Positions 40,133 to 46,248 of a stretch of 46,248 nucleotides of DNA are shown one piece after another. Every line of letters starts with the position of its first letter. The stretch's first letter is position 1. The notes below the pieces were generated by a model that had not been told where the DNA came from, ran no database searches, and saw only the letters and a list, made by a program, of their open reading frames with translations. The translations under genes were made by a program, and so were the position numbers. This DNA comes from Candidatus Moraniibacteriota bacterium (GTDB lineage: Bacteria; Patescibacteriota; Minisyncoccia; Moranbacterales; UBA1568), in assembly GCA_903893925.1 (NCBI GenBank), contig CAITOC010000050.1, positions 1 to 46,248 of the forward strand. The letters run 5' to 3'.

Positions 40133-41158
40133 TCAGAGTACCGACGTCGAAAGCCCTTCAGCACGTCGTTCCAGTTCGGCGAGATCAAGCAGTCCGGCCG
40201 AGGCGCCATACTCCGTAACGACGTTCCCGCTCTCCGCGATTCCGAAGCGGAGTGCGTCTGGTACGGTCTTCCCATGAAACGCGACCGCGGCAAAAAACGC
40301 CGAGCCGAAGGAATCTCCGGCGCCGGTCGTATCGACGACCTTGGGAATCGGTCCGATGGCACAGTGCCAGAATCCGGTTCCGTCCGTCCCCCAGGCACCG
40401 CGATCCCCGTCGGTCATGCCGATGACACCCGCTCCGGCGGATGCGAGTGCGGACAAGAGGTATTTTTCGTCATTGAGTCGATCGTTCGTCGCATCGGGAT
40501 GTGCTTTCATAACCAGTTCGAGTGCCTCATCTTTGTTGAGGACAAGGACGTCTACATTGGAGAGCGTCTCCCAGACAAGAGTCGGATTTCCGCGAAGATT
40601 GTGCTGGCCGGGATTGTAGGCGATACGTACACCCTGCTCCGCCGCGATCCGGGTGATCGTTTGTAACTTATCTTCCCAATCTCCGTTGAGCGCGCTCACG
40701 AAAAACCATCCCGTTCCCGAAAGCCGATCCGGGATGATTTCCAACCGATCATTCGCATCACGATTATGGAAGATGGTCCGTTCCCCGCTTTGCGTCAGGA
40801 CGATGATCGCCGAAAGATCGCTTCCGACCCCGTGATCGACGGCGATCTTGTCGGTCGGGATACCCGCTTTGCGAAACTCGTCCAAGACCCAGCGCCCGAT
40901 CTCGTCGTCGCCGAGTTTGCTGTACGGCGCCGCATCGATACCGAGCTTTGAAAGTCCCCAGGCGACATTGGCCGCGACTCCGCCGGTCGCCTCGTAGCGT
41001 TCGGCGACACGATACTTCCCGCCGAGTTCGAACGCGACCTTACGCTGCGCGGTCAGGTCCTCCGGCGTCTCGAGGATGATACCCTCGTCGGTCGGGAAGA
41101 AGACGTCTTTGGACGTCGAACCGATACAGATGACATCGTGGCGTTTTCGGAACAGCAT
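40133..41158 (-). CDS. PfkB-family carbohydrate kinase
   Basis: A ribokinase-like kinase of 341 residues. It shows the N-terminal sugar-binding signature (GGVAANVAWGLSKLGIDAAPYSKLGDDEIGR), VDVLVLNKDEALEL, and the C-terminal DTTGAGDSFGSAFFA with the anion hole and catalytic Asp. It could phosphorylate a sugar, nucleoside or sugar phosphate; the specificity is not visible. The start at 41158 gives the usual domain beginning; the frame stays open far upstream inside eno. It follows eno by 22 bases, so a link to glycolysis or sugar salvage is plausible. Confidence 0.9.
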   Translation of the reverse strand: MLFRKRHDVICIGSTSKDVFFPTDEGIILETPEDLTAQRKVAFELGGKYRVAERYEATGGVAANVAWGLSKLGIDAAPYSKLGDDEIGRWVLDEFRKAGIPTDKIAVDHGVGSDLSAIIVLTQSGERTIFHNRDANDRLEIIPDRLSGTGWFFVSALNGDWEDKLQTITRIAAEQGVRIAYNPGQHNLRGNPTLVWETLSNVDVLVLNKDEALELVMKAHPDATNDRLNDEKYLLSALASAGAGVIGMTDGDRGAWGTDGTGFWHCAIGPIPKVVDTTGAGDSFGSAFFAAVAFHGKTVPDALRFGIAESGNVVTEYGASAGLLDLAELERRAEGLSTSVL

Positions 41159-41180
41159 AGTATTGTGATCGAAAGATTGA

Positions 41181-42464
41181 TCAACCCCGCGTCTCGTCCC
41201 AGATGGCAAGGAGGCGGTTGTACTTCGCGAGGCGTTCGCCGCGTGAGAGCGATCCGGTCTTGATGAAGCCGGCGCTCGCGCCGACCGCAAGGTCCGCGAT
41301 GAAGTCGTCCACCGTCTCGCCGGAACGGTGTGACACGACCGATGCGAAACCGTTCGCACGCGCGAGATTCATACACTCAAGCGTCTCGGACAGCGTACCG
41401 ATCTGATTCACCTTGATGAGCACGGCATTGCATGACTTGGCCTCGATGGCCTTCGCGAGGCGCTTCGGGTTCGTGACGAGGAGGTCGTCGCCGATCAGCA
41501 TTGTCTCCTTGCCCCACGCCGCATGTTCCTTCGAAAGTTTCGCGTTCATCTGTGTCCACCCTTCCCAGTCTTCCTCGTGCAATCCGTCCTCGATCGAAAC
41601 GACGGCGTACTTCTCGATCCAATCACGATACAGATTCACGATGCTCTCGCGCGTCAGCTCGACGTTCTCCGGCTTGAGGAGATACTTGTCCTCGGTCTCG
41701 TCGTAAAACGAGCTCGCCGCCACGTCGAAGCCGATGAAAATATCCTTGCCCGGCGCATATCCAGCGACCGTCATCGCCTGATGAAGCGTCTCGAGCGCCT
41801 GAGCGTGACTCTCCATGTGCGGAGCGAATCCGCCCTCGTCGCCGACACCGACCGAGAGTCCCGCCTTTTCGAGAATGCCCTTGAGCGCATGGAAGGTCTC
41901 GCTGCCCGCCCGAAGCTGGTCCGGATAGTCGGAGATGCCGGCCGGCACGAGCTTGAATTCCTGTGCTGACAAACCGGAATCGCTGTGCTTCCCGCCATTG
42001 ATCACGTTGAACATCGGAATCGGAAACGAGTCGATTGTTTCGGATAACCCGGCAAGCGCCCGAATATGCGCGTAAAGCGGCTTCCCGGCGCTTTGCGCGG
42101 TCGCACGTGCGGCCGCAAGCGAAATACCGAGAATCGCGTTCGCCCCGAGCCGTCCCTTGTTCTCGGTCCCATCAAGATCAATCATCGTCTTGTCGAGCGT
42201 TGCCTGGTCCCCCGCATCGAGCCCGACGACCGCCTCGCGGAGTTCACCGTTCACGTTCGCCACCGCCTGCAACACTCCGAGTCCGCGATACCGGCCCTTG
42301 TCGCCATCACGCAATTCGACGGCTTCGAATTTCCCCGTAGACGCGCCGCTCGGCACACCGGCCACGGCGATCGTCCCGTCCTCGAGCGTCACCTTCACCT
42401 CGACCGTCGGGTTGCCCCGCGAATCCAGGATCTCCCGTCCTTCCACTTGCACGATCTTCGACAT
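41181..42464 (-). CDS. eno: Enolase
   Basis: Interconverts 2-phosphoglycerate and phosphoenolpyruvate. The 427-residue product has all key elements: GREILDSRGNPTVEV, PSGASTGKFEAVELRDGD (flexible loop), VGDEGGFAP, metal ligands in FIGFDVAASSF, SIEDGLHEEDWEGW and LIGDDLLVTNPKRL, the catalytic Lys in VLIKVNQIGTLSET, and HRSGETVDDFIADLAVG. It starts the eno/PfkB unit, with a promoter 33 bases upstream. Confidence 0.98.
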   Translation of the reverse strand: MSKIVQVEGREILDSRGNPTVEVKVTLEDGTIAVAGVPSGASTGKFEAVELRDGDKGRYRGLGVLQAVANVNGELREAVVGLDAGDQATLDKTMIDLDGTENKGRLGANAILGISLAAARATAQSAGKPLYAHIRALAGLSETIDSFPIPMFNVINGGKHSDSGLSAQEFKLVPAGISDYPDQLRAGSETFHALKGILEKAGLSVGVGDEGGFAPHMESHAQALETLHQAMTVAGYAPGKDIFIGFDVAASSFYDETEDKYLLKPENVELTRESIVNLYRDWIEKYAVVSIEDGLHEEDWEGWTQMNAKLSKEHAAWGKETMLIGDDLLVTNPKRLAKAIEAKSCNAVLIKVNQIGTLSETLECMNLARANGFASVVSHRSGETVDDFIADLAVGASAGFIKTGSLSRGERLAKYNRLLAIWDETRG

Positions 42465-42496
42465 ACGTTTCTGCGACTTATCTGATTTATGATTCC

Positions 42497-42525
42497 AGTA
42501 TACCCTATTCCCCCCGTGAACGGAA
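42497..42525 (-). promoter_or_regulatory. Probable eno promoter
   Basis: TTCCGT, 17 bases, then TATACT. The -10 is five of six; the -35 is weak. Confidence 0.5.
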
Positions 42526-42536
42526 CCACTCTCTCT

Positions 42537-42566
42537 CGTTGTAAGTTGTAAGTTCTCGGTTATCTG
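42537..42566. repeat. TTGTAAG heptamer array
   Basis: TTGTAAG, TTGTAAG, TTCTCGG, TTATCTG in 7-base steps. The array contains the stop codon of the amidohydrolase remnant read on the other strand. Confidence 0.75.
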
Positions 42567-42673
42567 TCCCCGATCCGATAGATTCGCCGCGCGTTACCGG
42601 AAAACACCGCGTCCTCGATATCTTTGGAGAGACCGAGCGAGGCGATCAGATGAACATGGGCATCGAGTTTCAT
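42560..42673 (-). pseudogene. Amidohydrolase remnant (internally deleted)
   Basis: A 37-codon open frame beginning MKLDAHVHL, the metal-binding HxH start of an amidohydrolase, then at once SLGLSKDIEDAVFSGNAR, which reads like the C-terminal end of Amidohydrolase_2 proteins. The ~250 residues normally between them are missing, so this looks like a gene collapsed by internal deletion. Its stop falls in a heptamer array. It could still be expressed as a micro-peptide, but no promoter or ribosome site supports this. Confidence 0.5.
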
Positions 42674-42728
42674 AGTAACGTTTCAAAAAATACCCGCCCC
42701 TCTATCCGGAACCATATATGAGTAAGTA

Positions 42729-42757
42729 TTGACAAACCCCATTTCATAGCCTATAAT
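42729..42757 (+). promoter_or_regulatory. Perfect consensus sigma-70 promoter without a gene
   Basis: TTGACA, exactly 17 bases, then TATAAT: twelve of twelve matches. It points into the 3' end of the convergent NYN gene and meets a terminator within about 55 bases. Confidence 0.88.
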
Positions 42758-42779
42758 GACGGTATCACTACGAAAAGCG

Positions 42780-42818
42780 CCCTGTAAGGTTCCGTCCTTA
42801 TGGGGTTCTTTTCTTTTT
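42780..42818 (+). terminator. Terminator directly behind the consensus promoter
   Basis: A 10-pair stem CCCTGTAAGG/CCTTATGGGG (two wobbles), a 6-base loop and the tract TTCTTTTCTTTTTC on the plus strand. It includes the NYN stop codon on the other strand and may also slow that transcript. Confidence 0.75.
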
Positions 42819-43310
42819 CGGATGGAATTCGAGTTTGACCCTCAGGTCCGTCATGAATGCTATGTATTCGGACGGGAACCGCTTCAGCAATGCCGAGTAC
42901 GTCTTCTGGTTCGGAATGAGGATTTTCTCCAATTTGTTTTCCTTCAACAGATACGTGGCCAGACAATGGAAATCACCGTCCCCCGTCACCAGGACGGCAT
43001 TGTCATAATTTCCAAATTCGATCATCGCCTGCAAGACCAATTCCGCATCGCAGTTTCCTTTCACGGTACCATCCTTGTATTTCAGGGTCGGCTTGAACAC
43101 CAGGATAAATCCCTCTTCCTGAAGTCTCGTATATATATCCTGATTCCCCTCGACATATCCGAGAAACAAAAACGCCTTTTCGACGGCATATTTTTCCGAA
43201 AGATATATACGGAACCGTGAAAAATCCAACTTCCACCCGGCATTGCGGATACTGAGATTGACGTTCTGACTGTCGATGAATGCGAAATTTTTCTGTTGTT
43301 TTTTTGCCAT
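42798..43310 (-). CDS. NYN-domain (LabA/DUF88-like) protein, putative RNase
   Basis: A 170-residue PIN-fold protein. The acidic active-site positions are visible in AFIDSQNVN (first Asp and Asn), GNCDAELVLQAM and LVTGDGDFHCLATYL, the NYN order. Family members are metal-dependent RNases or RNA-processing factors. The start at 43310 gives the canonical opening after MAKKQQKN, with AAAGGA immediately upstream; the frame stays open to 43409 but without support. The basic tail PKKKRT runs into the terminator hairpin. Confidence 0.87.
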   Translation of the reverse strand: MAKKQQKNFAFIDSQNVNLSIRNAGWKLDFSRFRIYLSEKYAVEKAFLFLGYVEGNQDIYTRLQEEGFILVFKPTLKYKDGTVKGNCDAELVLQAMIEFGNYDNAVLVTGDGDFHCLATYLLKENKLEKILIPNQKTYSALLKRFPSEYIAFMTDLRVKLEFHPKKKRTP

Positions 43311-43341
43311 ATCCTTTGATATAGAGCTGCCACTTACTGAA

Positions 43342-43350
43342 AGTATATCA
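43342..43350 (-). promoter_or_regulatory. Possible extended -10 promoter of the NYN gene
   Basis: TGA-TATACT lies 31 bases before the start codon; no convincing -35 is seen. Confidence 0.4.
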
Positions 43351-43407
43351 GAATCAGCACAATAATGTACCGCACCCATTATTCTTTTCTGCAACATTCC
43401 CATCTCC

Positions 43408-43522
43408 AACCCGTGAACTCATTAGCCCGTTAACTGGTCAATTGTTATATTTTCTCGTTACCCCGTGAACGGAGCAACTCTCTCCCGTTGTAAGTTGTAA
43501 GTTGTCAGTTGTAAGTTATCTG
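43408..43522. repeat. 8-base and 7-base arrays before the Nudix 3' end
   Basis: GTGAACTC-ATTAGCCC-GTTAACTG-GTCAATTG (8-base steps, about 43415-43446) is followed by TTGTAAG-TTGTAAG-TTGTCAG-TTGTAAG-TT (7-base steps, about 43487-43516). Both types therefore occur side by side. Confidence 0.8.
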
Positions 43523-43531
43523 TTCAATGCC

Positions 43532-43939
43532 TTATCTCCCCTCCCGCAAGAAATCCGAGACGACTCGTGCCACCAGTTCATCCTCGAAGATGAGTTCCGG
43601 AAAATCGTCGGCCGATATCCATCGGAAATCCGAATGTTCGGGACTCAACCGAATGTCATCGGTGCTCCGTACGACTGTGTCGAAATACACGCGATACTTC
43701 GGATACGGATCGGAGATGGTGTTCGTGGCGAAGGGTCTCATCGAGACGACGGCGAAACCGGTCTCCTCCAGGACCTCCCGGACGAAGGCCGCGTCCCATG
43801 ACTCGCCCTTGTCCAACCGACCGCCGGGAAACGCCCAGGTCTTCGATCCTATCCGCTCCAGCATCAACACGCGTGCCTCACCGTTCCGGATAAGCGCATA
43901 CTGCCCGATCTTCGCCAACAGATGATTGTCAGTTTGCAT
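43532..43939 (-). CDS. Nudix hydrolase
   Basis: A 135-residue MutT-like protein with a complete Nudix box: GGRLDKGE-x7-REVLEETG. It has a short start MQTDNHLLAKIGQYALIRNG and the usual FRWISADDFPEL near the C-terminus. It probably hydrolyses a nucleoside diphosphate linked to another group; the substrate is unknown. It begins 25 bases after the pRiA4b gene and could share its transcript, although a TATACT -10-like box lies between them. Confidence 0.9.
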   Translation of the reverse strand: MQTDNHLLAKIGQYALIRNGEARVLMLERIGSKTWAFPGGRLDKGESWDAAFVREVLEETGFAVVSMRPFATNTISDPYPKYRVYFDTVVRSTDDIRLSPEHSDFRWISADDFPELIFEDELVARVVSDFLREGR

Positions 43940-43964
43940 AGTATTGATTCAGTATACCGGATTA

Positions 43965-45053
43965 CTATTCGATTCCATGCTCTTTCAACGCTTGTTTCGG
44001 ATCACTGAAAGAGACCTCCTCCGGATCGAATTGCTCTGGATCGAAATGCTCGTCCCCGATCCATTCGACGGTATCCTTATAGTCCGGATGCTTCGGACGC
44101 TTCAATATTTCCAACATATCATAATAGCCCCAGAGCGCCCCGCTGTCCTCAGGGGGGCAGGCCATTTTCCCAGCGATGCAGATCGGATATTCCACGTCCA
44201 TTTCTCTCGGAAGGATCTTTTCCAAGGTGATCGAATGCACCCAATAGTCACCGAAATCATACACGTATCGCATCCTTTTTTCTTCGAGAAACACGTCAGA
44301 AATCATCTCATTCCACCCCGGTTCGATGTCATCGTCATCGTTGTCCGGATTCGGAATCCCGATAGTCCGTTCATCCCCATGATTCTTTCTGATCGTTTGG
44401 AATTCATGCAGATGACAATCCATCCAACCCATCGCGTCCTGGATCGCGACATGCAGATCCCAAAAGGAATACTTCTCAGGAACCAGGATTCTTCGCCAGA
44501 TGGGAGGCTTCGATCCCGTCAGGAGAATCTTGAACTGATACACGTTCCGAAAAGCCTTCTTTTTCGCGGCATTCTTCTGCTTCGGTTTTTCCCGTCCTGT
44601 TTCAGTATTGAATAATTTCGTCATGCTTCCCTTCACGGATTCGACCGAGGGTAATCGCTTCATTAGTTCGATTCCGATGTCCAGATCAGCCGCCGATTTT
44701 TCGAACAGATCAAAGAGCTCCCGTTTTTTCACGACGATATTTCCGACACTAAACCGACCGGTTTCCAATATTCCAAGAAATTGATCGAAAAAATCGGCAA
44801 GAAACTTCTGGCTCGGCTTGACCATGTTCGCGTCCAGTATGAAATATGATTCCTTGTGTACAAAAAGGATAATGAAGGGTTGAAACGGCTTCCCGGCATC
44901 ATCCCTAAACCATTGCGAAGTCTTGAAATAATCGACCTCGATGGTAATGCCGCCCTTGCCGTGACCCATCTTTTTGATATTCCGAATCCTCAACGCATCT
45001 TCTTCCGAATTTTTCGAAATGGTCGATTTTCCCATAGGATTGAACGTATTCAT
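43965..45053 (-). CDS. pRiA4b ORF-3 family protein
   Basis: A 362-residue protein. The C-terminal half (about 165-345) has the PRiA4_ORF3 signature: YQFKILLTGSKPPIWRRILV, FWDLHVAIQDAMGWMDCHLHEF, RYVYDFGDYWVHSITLEKI and CIAGKMACPPEDSGALWGY. The N-terminal half (about 20-140) is a separate, unassigned alpha/beta domain. The family is linked to plasmids and mobile DNA by name only and has no established function. It is sandwiched between the Fic and Nudix genes, 18 bases after Fic, so it is probably in one operon with Fic. Confidence 0.86.
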   Translation of the reverse strand: MNTFNPMGKSTISKNSEEDALRIRNIKKMGHGKGGITIEVDYFKTSQWFRDDAGKPFQPFIILFVHKESYFILDANMVKPSQKFLADFFDQFLGILETGRFSVGNIVVKKRELFDLFEKSAADLDIGIELMKRLPSVESVKGSMTKLFNTETGREKPKQKNAAKKKAFRNVYQFKILLTGSKPPIWRRILVPEKYSFWDLHVAIQDAMGWMDCHLHEFQTIRKNHGDERTIGIPNPDNDDDDIEPGWNEMISDVFLEEKRMRYVYDFGDYWVHSITLEKILPREMDVEYPICIAGKMACPPEDSGALWGYYDMLEILKRPKHPDYKDTVEWIGDEHFDPEQFDPEEVSFSDPKQALKEHGIE

Positions 45054-45071
45054 TGATTATATACCCGACCG

Positions 45072-45974
45072 CTATCCCCGTTTGTTCCCATCCGAAATGA
45101 ACGTGTCACCGATTTTCCAGACGCCCTGTTCCAAGAACGCCTCGATCGTCTGCCGACACGCCTTATTGATCAGGTTCGAATGGGAAAGGGAATGACGCTT
45201 CGCGAAGTCAACAAGCGTGATGATCTCCTTGTTCTCCAGATATGCCAAACGGCGATGATAGCTGTTCGTCAATGCCTTCCCAACGATTTCTTCCATGATG
45301 GCGGTCGTCCCGCTCAGGTCGAATTCCCGGAACGCCTCATAATAGCTTTTTCGATCGATGAATTTTATATTGATCGGGACGAATCCCTCCCGGATCAACA
45401 GGTAGTTATTGACGGCACGACCGATACGCCCATTCCCGTCACAGAACGGATGCGTGTATTCGAATGAAAGATGCAGTCGAGCTATACGCTCGATGATATT
45501 CACATGGCTGTCGGAATGATATCGGACCAACATGTCATCAAGACGACTCGGGACCTCTTGCGGGTTCGGTGCGATATGATTACCGACACGTACGAATTCA
45601 TGTTCATTCCGGAGCCGTCCGGCGATATCATCACGGATATTCGAAATAAGCATCTTATGAAGTGACAAGATGACCGGAACGGTCAGCTCCTGTTCCTTGG
45701 CACGCGTGTCAATATACGAAACCACCCGCCCCAGATTCCTCGCCTCGAATATTTCCCGCTCGGAAATATACCGATCCAGATCGATCTGAAGGAGGATTTT
45801 CTCGGTTTCCTCGAGTGAAAGGGTGCTGTTTTCAATCGCGTTGGAGTTGTATACCTGCTCGGCCACCTCGGACGCAGAGAGCATGCGAAGAAGTGCCTCC
45901 TTGCCGACGGATGCACGGAAGTATCGTTCACGAAGAGTCGCTATTTTTCCGTATACGCTGAGTGTTTTTGCCAT
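45072..45974 (-). CDS. Fic-domain protein with N-terminal inhibitory helix and C-terminal winged helix
   Basis: A 300-residue Fic protein, an AMPylase-type enzyme that modifies target proteins with a nucleotide. The core motif HPFCDGNGRIGR (175-186) keeps the catalytic His and all loop residues. SNAIEN (44-49) matches the inhibitory (S/T)xxxE(G/N) motif, placing it in the class with a self-inhibiting N-terminal helix. The last 60 residues (LVDFAKRHSLSHSNLINKACR) look like a winged-helix domain and could bind the inverted repeats upstream, giving autoregulation. The promoter -10 ends only 8 bases before the ATG, so the transcript is probably leaderless. Confidence 0.93.
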   Translation of the reverse strand: MAKTLSVYGKIATLRERYFRASVGKEALLRMLSASEVAEQVYNSNAIENSTLSLEETEKILLQIDLDRYISEREIFEARNLGRVVSYIDTRAKEQELTVPVILSLHKMLISNIRDDIAGRLRNEHEFVRVGNHIAPNPQEVPSRLDDMLVRYHSDSHVNIIERIARLHLSFEYTHPFCDGNGRIGRAVNNYLLIREGFVPINIKFIDRKSYYEAFREFDLSGTTAIMEEIVGKALTNSYHRRLAYLENKEIITLVDFAKRHSLSHSNLINKACRQTIEAFLEQGVWKIGDTFISDGNKRG

Positions 45975-45982
45975 ATACTGCC

Positions 45983-46011
45983 AGTATAGTAACGTTTCAC
46001 TGTTTTGTCAA
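45983..46011 (-). promoter_or_regulatory. Fic promoter, probably leaderless
   Basis: TTGACA, 17 bases, then TATACT. The -10 overlaps a short inverted repeat (TATACTG-C-CAGTATA, 45974-45988) that reaches the start codon. Confidence 0.85.
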
Positions 46012-46058
46012 CATAACCGTGAAAAATATGCAAATAACTCTACTTTTTCACGGTTATG
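46012..46058. promoter_or_regulatory. Operator-like 15-bp inverted repeat upstream of fic
   Basis: CATAACCGTGAAAAA and TTTTTCACGGTTATG are perfect inverted copies separated by 17 bases, directly upstream of the -35. A related half-site (GTTTCACTGTT) lies in the promoter spacer at 45994-46004. This is a classical layout for a repressor or activator site. Confidence 0.75.
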
Positions 46059-46154
46059 AAATATATGATTCCTTATATAAGCCATAAAAAATAGTCTTCC
46101 AGCCAACAAATCATTCTCTGCACGTTTTCTTTTGTTGTCTGATCTCCCCGCTTC

Positions 46155-46214
46155 GCCACGTCGCAGCCTCAGCGTAGGCGGGCTGTGCCACGTCGTAGCT
46201 TTGGCGTAGGATGG
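46155..46214. repeat. Two imperfect 28-bp direct repeats
   Basis: Two 28-base units beginning GCCACGTCG start 32 bases apart and match at 22 of 28 positions. No gene is supported between fic and the right edge (46059-46248). Confidence 0.7.
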
Positions 46215-46228
46215 TTCCCGCTCCCCTT

Positions 46229-46248
46229 CCGAAATTCAAAATTCGAAA
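46229..46248. repeat. Start of a further heptamer array at the right edge
   Basis: GAAATTC-AAAATTC-GAAA in 7-base steps, the same words as at 27388. The array is cut by the window end. Confidence 0.55.

Noticed and set aside
41159-41359. Upstream extension of the PfkB kinase
   Set aside because: It lies in the wrong frame inside eno and has no homology to the kinase family.
42756-43220. 154-codon plus-strand frame behind the perfect promoter
   Set aside because: It is antisense to the NYN gene, its ATG lies inside the -10 box and a terminator follows at once. The promoter itself is kept as a finding.
1570-46248. CRISPR array
   Set aside because: The phased arrays have 7- or 8-base steps without repeat-spacer structure, and no cas gene is present.

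Overview
The window reads as chromosomal DNA from a Candidate Phyla Radiation (Patescibacteria, probably Parcubacteria-like) bacterium that uses the standard bacterial code, since TGA is a normal stop in many clear genes. The lineage call is an inference. It rests on an archaeal/non-discriminating-type AspRS, a short alanyl-tRNA synthetase that ends after the editing domain, a DUF5652-type small membrane protein, an FtsA/PilM-like ATPase paired with a baseplate-J-like anchored protein, and many short genes with no recognisable family. Most of the window is near or above 50% G+C. No phage, CRISPR array or intact insertion sequence was seen.

Layout. 1-1.75 kb: serS and a tRNA-Val(CAC) gene, both minus. 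1.9-9.5 kb: a minus-strand series in which a membrane-anchored protein with internal duplication, a Cys-rich anchored protein and two paralogous anchored metallophosphoesterases run tightly into an OmpR-type regulator and its histidine kinase; an alpha/beta hydrolase and a hypothetical gene lie upstream. This cell-surface module is the best candidate for an undescribed system. 9.5-12.6 kb: idi, a DUF5652 protein, and a compact Nudix / deoxyribosyltransferase-like / HD-hydrolase cluster. 12.8-15.1 kb: lysS, a 29-codon ORF with its own strong promoter and terminator, and greA. 15.3-19.7 kb: the rod-shape cluster mreB-mreC-mreD-mrdA. 19.9-26 kb: aspS, a second two-component pair (multi-TM kinase plus double-receiver regulator), a Rossmann oxidoreductase resembling acyl-ACP reductase, and a hypothetical gene. 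26.2-33.3 kb: mostly plus-strand genes (a hypothetical gene ending in a repeat, cysS, dnaB, recR, a hypothetical gene) with two small minus-strand accessory genes. 33.4-42.5 kb: rplU, a membrane protein, alaS, a coiled-coil protein, the baseplate-like/FtsA-like pair, a PfkB kinase and eno. 42.5-46.2 kb: an amidohydrolase remnant, a NYN-domain protein, a Nudix hydrolase, a pRiA4b ORF-3 protein and a Fic protein behind a symmetric operator-like promoter.

Two repeat families run through the intergenic DNA. One is a palindromic element of about 103 bp with terminal inverted repeats (five near-complete copies and one fragment) whose paired arms co-vary between copies. The other is a set of degenerate arrays phased every 7 bases (and an 8-base type) placed at gene boundaries, in places supplying a stop codon or abutting a start codon. 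Sigma-70 type promoters close to consensus with 17-base spacers, together with intrinsic terminators, define many transcription units independently of homology.
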